NCBI GenBank assembly: GCA_949752795.1
Contig: OX457058.1
Coordinates: forward strand, 162,133,353 to 162,197,352
From: Hyperoodon ampullatus
Lineage: Eukaryota > Chordata > Mammalia > Artiodactyla > Ziphiidae
Length of the DNA stretch: 64,000 bases
Reading direction: 5' to 3'
Part shown: positions 55,256-64,000 of the stretch, in pieces
Position numbering within the stretch: position 1 is the stretch's first letter
Layout of the letters: each line of letters begins with the position of its first letter
Position numbers and translations under genes: made by a program
The notes under the pieces: model-generated
Databases searched by the model: none
The model's input: only the letters and a program-made list of their open reading frames with translations
Told to the model about the DNA's origin: nothing

Positions 55256-57344
55256 GGAAGTAGGGATGGAGTGAGGAGACTAAGCTGTTAATTACAATTA
55301 AAGGATCTGAGTGTAGGACAAAGACATTCCTAGATTACTTTGGCCTAGACAGAGAAATTGTCTTTTTTATTTTTTTACTTTTATCATTTTTTCAATTATG
55401 AATATTGTTCTAGTATAAGGGCTTGATTTTTGTCATTTCCCAGTAAGTCAAATTTGTAAAGAATCCAATAAATTAAAATTGGTTAGTTGAGCCTATAAAC
55501 AAATGGAACCATCTGCTTTGAGCCAGAGAAAGATTTGACAGTTAGAGCATATGTAGAGATTGGTGGCTGACGTTTTACATTTGGATGTACTGAACATTGG
55601 AATATATCAATCAAGAGGGCTGCCCAGAGCAATTGACTCCACTCCACTGTCTGCTACTATCACATGCTTATCTTATATGTAATGTAACATACCTACATTA
55701 ACACTAGTAGACCAAAGCCCTAAACAAAGAAATCATACTTGAATGAATTTCATATTAAAAACCAATGCTCATTTATTATATTTTTTATTATTTTCAGTAC
55801 AACTGGTTTAATCTAACTAAAAATACTAGATAGTCTGTTATCTAAAGTTCTGTAACAACTCAGTGTTGTATGACATAGTTCCCAAAGCATGTCGGCACTG
55901 AGTAATAAGTAAAAGCTAAGGCCAATTGAGGTTCCTATCAGTTCTATGGGCTATAAAGAATAAAACATTTTGATGTGTGTTTTGCCTCATCTAAAAAATA
56001 TTCAGAGAATGTGGTGGAATGCAACTCAGTGATGAAAATGATTGGTCACTGTTATCTACAAAAACCACAAATGATACATGCTTTTCATGTCCATCTGCTT
56101 TTGCAATAACCCTATGTATGATTCACATTTGAACCAGTGTATACACATCTTAACATTTAGTTCTTAGAAAATTATAGGCATAAATACTCTGGATGCAAGG
56201 AGTATGCATCATTGCGTTATGTGTTCCTTATGGTTAACCAAAACCACAGCAAACTAAATTGATAATGATAAGCTAAACTAGTAATTTATAATTGAAAAGA
56301 AAGAAAACAACACCTGAAAAATGAGCAGCCTGATACAAACTGTGACTTTCAATTAAGCTCTCTGTCAATCTTGTTCATCATTTGACTATAAAATCAAAAG
56401 ATGGGGCTTTTAAGTTCACAGCAGTTTATGATCCATTAAGTTCTTCCTCAGCCCATGAAATCATGAACAATACTTTGAGAGTCATTAGATAAGATTTAGA
56501 CTGCTATAGAAAACATTGATGTATTTGCTTCAAAGAAACATTAATTTGTCATGTTTCAGACACTTCATGTCATATATTGGAAATAACTAGGACCAATCTG
56601 GGTGAGACACCTGTGTTCTAAATCTGGCTCTGTTTCAAAACATTTTGACTCACCTTCTCTGTTTTGTCATCTACAAAATGATTAAGAAAGGAAAGACAGA
56701 AGAATATAAGAAAGACAATTCCTGTTTACTGTCCTCACTCATAGGACTGCTTTAAGACTCAGATGTGATCCTTCCTGCATGTGGATGCACATCAGAATGT
56801 ATAAAGTACAAGCCATACAACATTGAAAGTCAAAACGACATCTGAAGTTATGAAGGCCAATCTTCTCAAGTTATAGATAAACAACAGAAGATGAGAGAGT
56901 GTTGATTTGCTCAAGAGCAACCAGAAATTTAGTATCTAGAATTCAGTTTTTTTCTGAGATCCAGTCCAAGGATGTTTCAGCTTCTTTACACTGATTCTCA
57001 ATTCACAATACTATTCCTATTAACCATCGATGTTTTTGTTAATATCTTACTGGGACAATACATAATAGGCCCATCTATTAACACTGCTGACCACACTTTT
57101 CTTTTTGAAAGTTTCCTTTCTTTGTCTTTTTGACACCCAATAATCTGGTTCTCCTACTGTTCTTTTTTTTCTTTCTTCATCAGATATCCCTGATCATATC
57201 TATGAAATCCCACTAAACTACTTCTGAACTTTAATCACTTCATACTATCTTTTTTTAACTGTCTTCTCCAAATGGTTGACTGTAAAATTTGCATGTCCAC
57301 CTCTTTCACATTTAAGTGTTAGTGAGATATTTACATACAAATGT
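55256..57344. other. Repeat-poor unique stretch
   Basis: Two kb of AT-rich sequence lacking recognisable repeats or coding signals. Confidence 0.5.
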
Positions 57345-57359
57345 TTCACTCAACGTCAA

Positions 57360-57560
57360 AATCACAACAGCTTTAAGCAGAAGCAATTTTGACATCAAGA
57401 AGACAATGGCTAATGCCTTTAAAAGTCTAAAAGAAAACGACTTTCAACCTAGAAGTCTCAATCTAACAAATGATTAAACAGGTGTGACTAAATAGACTAA
57501 TGGCACATTCAGACATGGAAAAAGTAAAAATATTTAACTTTCAATGCTTCTCATAGGAAG
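57360..57560 (+). repeat. Ancient L1 ORF1 C-terminal fragment
   Basis: GCCTTTAAAAGTCTAAAAGA, AAACGACTTTCAACCTAGAA and CACATTCAGACATGGAAAAA resemble the 'CAACCTAGAATTCTATACCC' region near the end of ORF1 in old L1. Confidence 0.6.
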
Positions 57561-59700
57561 CATCGAGAGTAGGTATTCGAGCAAAATGAGGAAGGAAAAC
57601 AATAACAAATGAAGATATGGGGCCCACAGAATAGGGACATTTGAGAGTAGCAGATGGAAGTTTAGGGATGAAAACTGAAGCAGCCTAAAGTGCTTCAGTA
57701 CAACTTACAACAGAATAGAAATTCTGGAGAAAAAAATGTATCAATAATTGATAGAATATCTAAAATACTGATGGTTGGAAAATATTTTTTTTATGATTTA
57801 CACAATTAGTGGAGCATGTGAAAAATATGAAAATAGGTACCTAGGAAGCTAATCAAAAAAAAAAAAAAAGTAATTGTTAACTCATGAAAATCTAAGAAGA
57901 TTGGGTGCAAAGGTGGAAAGCCATTGCCAAACTTCTCTGACCTGCGAAGTTCCTCCTTGTGGCCAGATAGTGAGCACTTAACTTTGGGTACCATTCTACC
58001 ATGGAGACATTGAATCCATGTCCACTTGTGCTTTTCCTAATAATAAATGTATACTTTGCCCTGCTTGTTTGATGGTTCATCATGCCAAGTCCATGTCAAT
58101 AGTCTCAGGAATTTTCAAATCTTGGCCACCATTTGTAGTTTTCTCAGAAAAATCAACAACAAAAAGAAGTACAATCGTAGTTTATTACTTGAATCAGGAG
58201 TAGAAATATTTACACAGCCATAATAAATGCAAAGAACGTATGCTGTCTGAACCAAAAATTATGATCTGACTTTGTTAGGAGGAAGGGGGGGATAAGCTAA
58301 TTTCTTATCTAAACTAATAGGGAATCTATAGGTAATTTCCAAAAGTGATTAAGCCAAGAAAGGGCAGTGTAAGTATATTATTTAGAAATGAAGAGGTAAA
58401 TATAAAAATAAACATCTAAAATATTTGAAAGTTACTATTCAGGAAACAAGACTAAAGAACATTAATTATACAATCATATGCTACAATGTCCTTTCATTTG
58501 AAACATAAGCTTATCAAGTTTCTCTTGACTTATAATCTTACTTTTATACCTCAACATACTTCCTTGCCTATGATAGAAATTCAAATATTTGTTTTAGGAA
58601 TGCTAAATGAATAGCAGAAGAAATTACCATTAGTTTAATGACATGCAAAATGTCTTTGCTTAAGCTTAAAGGTCTAGAGCAAAGTAGAGAGAAAGGGATT
58701 GATACAAAATTAAAGCAAGAATTTGTCCCTGGAAGTTTGAAGACCTGCTATTTTAAAGTGTGTTTAGACTCCTTTCTTAATATCTTACTTTTTGATACAA
58801 TCAATTTTACTATTTTTTCAATGTTGAGCATTGCACTCACATTTAATAAACTTAGATAAATACTTTATACGTTGTCTCTTTCCCAAAAGAATTTGAAAAG
58901 CATACAGTAAAATGGCATGCTTTAACTTGGTTAATAAAATACAAAAGGAAAGTCAGGGCCACAGAAAAAAGAAGGAAACATATATGTTAATGAAAGCCTT
59001 TACTTATATGTTGTTAAACATTTCCTTCATTTATTTCTTTATACCATCCAATCCTGGGAACAGGGGAAAAATAAGTAAATCAATTAGATCAAAGGCAAAA
59101 TAAAGATAAGTAAGAGCAATTAAAGCAGGGTTAAAATTTTTGTTCAAACTACATTTCTTATGAGTCTATCATGGTGAAAGTTAAATTAGTAGCTATTTCT
59201 TTTTCTTTTTGGTTAAATAACCAAATAGTTAAGTGTAAAGAGTTTAACATTTGTTTTCATGTATTAAACTATAAGTTGTTACCCTGTCACAGGGGTTCTT
59301 TCAAAATCCACAGTTCCTTTAAGAGTTGAAGAATGCCACATGACACTAATGTGGAGAAAGAAACATTTGTTTTTCATGAATACAAGGTGTGTGCTGGATT
59401 TATCACACAGCTGTGGGAACTCAGATTCTCTCCTTGTTGATTCATTAAGCCTGAGTAGATGGAGTCTTAGCCCACAAAAAAATTAACGTGCACGTGTATG
59501 TTGGAAAGGAAATTGATTCGTCTCCTTTTGTATGATAGACTCTGAGAATGAACATTTATTAGCAAAGAATGGGTTACTAAAGTTGCATATGATTTTCTGC
59601 AGAAGCGTATATTTGAGATTTAGAGACCTTTAACATGAGTGAAACATCATTCAGAAATGTTATCCATTCTTTCACTGAAAGTAATCTTTTCCTTTTTGAA
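57561..59700. other. No recognised feature
   Basis: AT-rich sequence with an A-run at 57858-57871. Short open frames (57806-57994, 58638-58859, 58912-59103) show no domain. Confidence 0.5.
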
Positions 59701-59702
59701 AG

Positions 59703-59750
59703 TAAAAAAAAAAAAAAAATCATTTATTGATTTATTGATTTATTTCTCCA
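59703..59750. repeat. A-run and TTGATTTA repeat
   Basis: An A17-type run followed by CATTTATTGATTTATTGATT, low complexity. Confidence 0.85.
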
Positions 59751-59754
59751 GTTT

Positions 59755-59840
59755 TTATTTTTAAATCTTTGTAGCCCCAGAAGCCAAAGCACTACTTGGC
59801 AGAGTATATATTAAATATATTTGTGTTGACTTGAATAAAG
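59755..59840 (+). repeat. L2 3' end
   Basis: TTTGTAGCCCCAGAAGCCAA, AGCACTACTTGGCAGAGTAT and TTGACTTGAATAAAG mirror the L2 3' terminus. Confidence 0.6.
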
Positions 59841-60680
59841 AAGACATAATTTAATATTTAATGTCTCCTCATTGTTGTCTATCACATATGTATTTTGCCA
59901 ACAGCTTTAGTCCAACAAATTTAATGTTTTTGGAGAGTCAATTGCAGTAGAATATCAATATGACTTTTTCTCCCCAAGCATCACTAAAGAATTGGAAGTA
60001 CATGGAAATTAATGACACCTCTTAGTTTCTACGGAGTGACTCAGACACTGGGATAAATACAACCTAATCTCTAAAATATTATTAAATTTTCCATGTTCTC
60101 TTACCCTTCCCATATTTCTGTGTCCTTGTTAAAGAATTAGATCAATGTTAGGAAAACATTTATACCAAAGAACCCATCTGAACTGTTGGAAATGAACATT
60201 TTAGAGCAGTTTTCTCTAGAATTTTAATTGGTTTAAAAAAGTCAATATAACAATACAAGATACTACTGCCTTAGGAACTGAGTTTTTAAAACTTTATCAT
60301 CTCTCATTTCCACTTTCATTAGTTTCTTTCAATTCCACTCCAAAGCAGTGCTACTGAAGTACATCTCTGTTTAGAACATTGCCCTATCAACATCATGTCT
60401 CGCAATATCTTTCACACCGAAGGAACAAGGAGTATTTGATTGAACTTACCAATGGTTCAGTTTCCTCATTCCGTTCTGGGGAAGATGAAGCAAGAGAACT
60501 TGTTACTGGTAGTTAAAGAGAGTTCAAGCTGCACTGCTTGTTGCAAATGTTTAATCTTTCAGCTCAGGCAATCAACAAGCATACTGTCTGACCCTGTCTG
60601 GGTTCCAGGCTTTCAGACTGAGCAGAGGGCTGATTCATAGATCCTGGGCAGCTCACCTCCTTTCTATGCTATTCACACCC
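59841..60680. other. No recognised feature
   Basis: Unique-looking; repeat-poor. Confidence 0.5.
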
Positions 60681-60687
60681 TACCATC

Positions 60688-60734
<47 letters not shown>

Positions 60735-60761
60735 TACCATCCACACACACACCCTACCATC

Positions 60762-60790
<29 letters not shown>
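60681..60790. repeat. Compound (CA)n / 'CCYTACCATC' repeat
   Basis: Three CA runs (60689-60732, 60742-60752, 60761-60789) are each preceded by CCCTACCATC or CCTTACCATC. A higher-order unit of spacer plus CA run has been duplicated, making a compound microsatellite. Confidence 0.95.
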
Positions 60791-60792
<2 letters not shown>

Positions 60793-61465
60793 CTCTTTCT
60801 GAACATCATGCACAGTTTGGAAATATGCCTTTCACTTGTATCTACTCATCAACTCTTATCTGACTTGTGTCTCATTATTTTTAAATACTATCGAGATAAG
60901 ATAAAGTAACTGTTCAATCTTCTTTTCAATTTGGGCATAAGACTACATTAGGAAAACTAGTCAAATAAATAAGTTAAAGCCAGACTTGTGCTTGGGAGTT
61001 GAGGATGATCTTTGCAGAGAGGACCTGGAATGGTCAGAAACAAAGAGAAGCAGAGGGTCAAAAATATCCTATCTTAAGAGTATACCAAGGATGAAACCGC
61101 TAAGTCAAAGTCTTCTTTAAGAATATATCCAGGAAAACAACATAATAAGCCAAATGGTAAGGAATGAAAGTGAGGTGCTAGAGTAGGAATGGGATGGATA
61201 TAGGACTTTTGACATGACCAGAGCTGATTCTTTGTATTGGGTGCCTTTTGTATGTAACTTTGTGGAACCTGTCTGGATATAAGATTAGAATAGTCCCAGG
61301 TTTTCCCATAGACACAATACATAAATACAAAACATACTAAGAACATATGGTTCAATTATCAATGCATTACATAAAGCTCACTCACCTATAGTAGACTATC
61401 CCTCTACCATGGTAATAATCTCAATGTCTATCTTTTTTTCTCTTTTTTTCTCATTCATTTGACAC
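60791..61465. other. No recognised feature
   Basis: Unique-looking AT-rich sequence. Confidence 0.5.
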
Positions 61466-61469
61466 TTCA

Positions 61470-61560
61470 GTCAGAATGTGAGCTCTAGGGGAAAAAAATC
61501 TTACCTCTGTCTGTAATATCCAGTAGAGTACACAGCAGGTTTGCTGAAGTGGCTTTTAGT
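61470..61560 (+). repeat. Possible L2 3' end trace
   Basis: AGAATGTGAGCTCTAGGGGA and TAATATCCAGTAGAGTACAC keep the order of the L2 3' end. Weak. Confidence 0.45.
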
Positions 61561-62380
61561 AGAGCAAGCTGGTCATCTGGAAGAGATTTACAAATCCTGG
61601 GCCATTAATAAAGCTAAGTGACCTCGATAGTGTAAGATCAAGTCAAGGAAATAAAGTTGCAAAGGGGTGAATGGTACTAAATGCACCCTTTTATAAAATC
61701 CAGTTGCATTAATTCAAAAAATATTTATTGTACACAAATTTTATTGTCATATAGATGAAAAGGTATCATCAGCCATATTGTTTTATTGTTAATAGTTGAT
61801 GCATTCTTCCTCTTATAATGTCAATTCCTGAAGCCAGAGATCAAACATAACTCAGTACTCTTGGGCAACATTTAGAATGAATATCACTCCTTTTGCATTT
61901 CATTAGAATTTTTAGGACAATGTTTTTTGGCAAATAATTGAAAAACAAACACAAACATAAAACCTTGAAGTGAACCATTAACATTATTTTCAACTAATGG
62001 AACATGTTGAAATAATAGAGTATGAAAGAACTTGAACATGTTTGGCATTAAGATATTTGAAATATAGTAAAGAATATGAATGAAATAATTAAATTAACCA
62101 ATAGTTAATGTTATAGTAAAACTTAACACCCTATATTTTAGTTTGGACAGATCTTATTAATCCATATATCTTTTAAAAACTGGGGGATGACTAGCATATA
62201 ACAGTGTTAGTTTGAGAGCATGGAGCAGGCCAAATCTAGATTCTCCTTTGTTCATACATTCTTTTCTAGCTACTGGCTTCTCTTCACAGGAAAACTCTTC
62301 AAGAGCTGTGTTTCACTCCTATCTCTTTACTTGCTGACATAAAATCCTTACCCTGCAAGGATGGTCAGATGAATTAGCTT
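61561..62380. other. No recognised feature
   Basis: AT-rich sequence without supported features. Confidence 0.5.
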
Positions 62381-62384
62381 ACCT

Positions 62385-62500
62385 GCTTCCCACTATCTCT
62401 TTAACACACTCAAATAGGCTTTTGTCACTACTCTACTGAAAAGGCTTCTATCCACTGTTTACATTTTGCCAAATACCTGTTACATTCAAGGCAGGTAATC
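62385..62500 (+). repeat. Possible L2 ORF remnant
   Basis: GTCACTACTCTACTGAAAAG and neighbouring words recall the L2 RT-coding segment containing 'CTACTCTACTGAAACTGC'. Low-certainty. Confidence 0.4.
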
Positions 62501-63059
62501 ATTATCTCAAGCCATATTCTGACCTTAACTTTGAATTCAAAGATGTAGTATAAATGGTTTGCTGAGAAATAAAAACACTCTACCTCCTTTTGGATGACAT
62601 TCTTTACAAACAGCCAGGGGAAGCATCAACAGTACATATTTGAGATCAAACTCTAAATGAAGACTCCCACCCCTACAGACCAAACACCATGAGAATGAAG
62701 TTAGGAGAGCAAATATGTAATGTTTTTTTGTATTAAAAATGTAAAATATCTGTTAGTCAAAACTATAAAAGATTAAAATATAGGTAAACAATAAATTGGG
62801 TATATAAAATATAGAGGCAGAGTGTTCATATTTGTATAAAGAGGTCTTAGAAAGAAAAAAAGACCAAGTCTCAATAGGAGGATGGGCAGAGCATACGATG
62901 AGCAATTCACACAGACAAAAGCAATACGAATGGTCCTTTTTCAGAGCCTCACTAATTTAAAAAGACAAAATAAATGTATAGGATGCCAAGGTTTACTTCT
63001 GACACTGGTAGTGATTTTAAACTTAAACTCCATGTAAAGAAGAGAGCATAGAAAGTGTT
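62501..63059. other. No recognised feature
   Basis: AT-rich unique-looking DNA. Confidence 0.5.
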
Positions 63060-63275
63060 TTCTCTTTCATTGCAAATGGGAATGGAAAGTAGTAAAAACT
63101 TCATGCTGGGGAATTTGTAATATAAACCCCAAACTCTAAAATTATCCATTCCTTTTAACCTTGCAATTTCATTTCTGGAACTGTATCTTAAGTCAATGAA
63201 TTATAAGTGTACATGAGTAGAGAACTGAAAGAATGTTCATGGCAATCCATTTCTACACAGCTGTTGACCACCCAG
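63060..63275 (+). repeat. Ancient L1 ORF2 fragment
   Basis: GCAAATGGGAATGGAAAGTA, CTTGCAATTTCATTTCTGGA and GAAAGAATGTTCATGGCAAT follow the order of the old L1 ORF2 C-terminus. Confidence 0.7.
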
Positions 63276-64000
63276 GCCCCTTGGAATATTGAAGCCAACC
63301 ACCAGCTCAAGGCACAACCTGACCTATTGCACAGATGATCATTGCGTGCCTGGCACTGAAGCCTTGCCCTACACGGAAGGCAGGTGACCTAAGCTTGCCT
63401 GCTTCCTGCTGCCCACTGACACCATGGCCACCACACACGCTATCCCACAGCTGCCACCCTCTCTTACTGAACAGGAGGAAAATAAATGCCCAGTCCCGCA
63501 AAACAGCCATCAGGATTCCTTCTCATTCAGGTCACAGCTAAATTCTGTGAGACTAAGTTTTCCAGAGACTACTGAGGCTAAATTTTTCCTCACAAGCCTT
63601 GACAAAAGTGAAAGCCCATCTCATCATCCATACTCACCTGACTTTTAGCTCTGTGATGCATTGAGCACACTTTACATTGACTCATCCTCCCACACTTCCT
63701 TTTTTTTTCAAACCCTTTCATCTACTCTTTGGACAACTCACCACCTGACCAGAAAATTCCCCTATATCCCCAACCTCGACACTTCAACTAAAACTTACTC
63801 TCCCTGAATCTACACCATTTCTTTTGCGTTTTATCTATTGGAGTCTTGTGTATTCTGGATTGAAAGCCTATAAGTGGGTTCAGCGTCCTCTTTTTCTAGT
63901 CTAGGCATGTATCCTTTCCTTTTACATGGCCCTCTCTCCCTCCTCACTGGTCTCCTCTTCTGGCTCTGGTAAACTGTGCCTCATGCATTGCAATCTTTGT
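63276..64000. other. GC-richer unassigned segment at right edge
   Basis: Unlike the AT-rich surroundings, with C-rich pyrimidine tracts. Overlapping short open frames on both strands (63307-63648) have no recognisable domain. The segment could be an old LTR or a unique sequence continuing past the window. Confidence 0.4.

Noticed and set aside
60666..60863. His/Thr-rich open frame
   Set aside because: A translation of the (CA)n microsatellite.
1..64000. CRISPR arrays, operons, rRNA, functional tRNA or a bacterial mobile system
   Set aside because: The sequence is vertebrate nuclear DNA. Tandem arrays are microsatellites, and tRNA-like segments are SINE heads without intact tRNA folding.

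Overview
This is nuclear DNA from a mammal, almost certainly a cetacean. It is AT-rich and gene-poor, and its recognisable content is nearly all transposable elements. The diagnosis rests on eight copies of the tRNA-derived CHR-type SINE (5' end resembling GGGCTTCCCTGGTGGYGCAG), in both the long form (about 290-360 bp, TAAA-type tail) and the short form (about 205 bp, poly-A tail) that are abundant in whales and dolphins. Cetartiodactyl-type L1 elements are also present. I saw no BovB/Bov-tA or pig PRE-1 elements. No exon, tRNA, rRNA or other functional gene could be supported, so the window is either intergenic or inside a large intron.

Layout. 1-6.5 kb: a SINE tail at the left edge, a complete SINE at 3.9 kb with target-site duplications (TSDs), a 100-bp L1 tail, old L1/L2 debris and half of a MIR. 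6.5-13.75 kb: a full-length but dead L1, with a GC- and CpG-rich 5'UTR, a YY1-like site, expanded (TA)n and (TTTC)n tracts, and broken ORF1 and ORF2. It split the MIR in two. 13.8-34 kb: mostly unique AT-rich sequence with scattered SINEs, MIR/L2, a MER5-like hAT remnant, an MLT1-like LTR and two local direct duplications (108 bp and 324 bp). 34.7-37 kb: a 2.2-kb 5'-truncated antisense L1. 38-51.4 kb: the densest repeat zone (L2, MIR, two more MLT1-like LTRs, two SINEs and three more truncated antisense L1s, one with a different 3'UTR). 51.4-64 kb: mostly unique sequence with one SINE, microsatellites and old LINE remnants.

No genes act together here, and I found no convincing new biological system. 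The most interesting signals are the two exact-length direct duplications about 1.7 and 1.9 kb apart that match no repeat family I recognise, long overlapping sense and antisense open frames in the L1 5'UTR, one 615-bp stop-free stretch outside any recognised repeat, and several repeat-free stretches that could be conserved regulatory DNA. Repeat names come from recalled consensus features, not a database search. Boundaries are exact only where a TSD is quoted.
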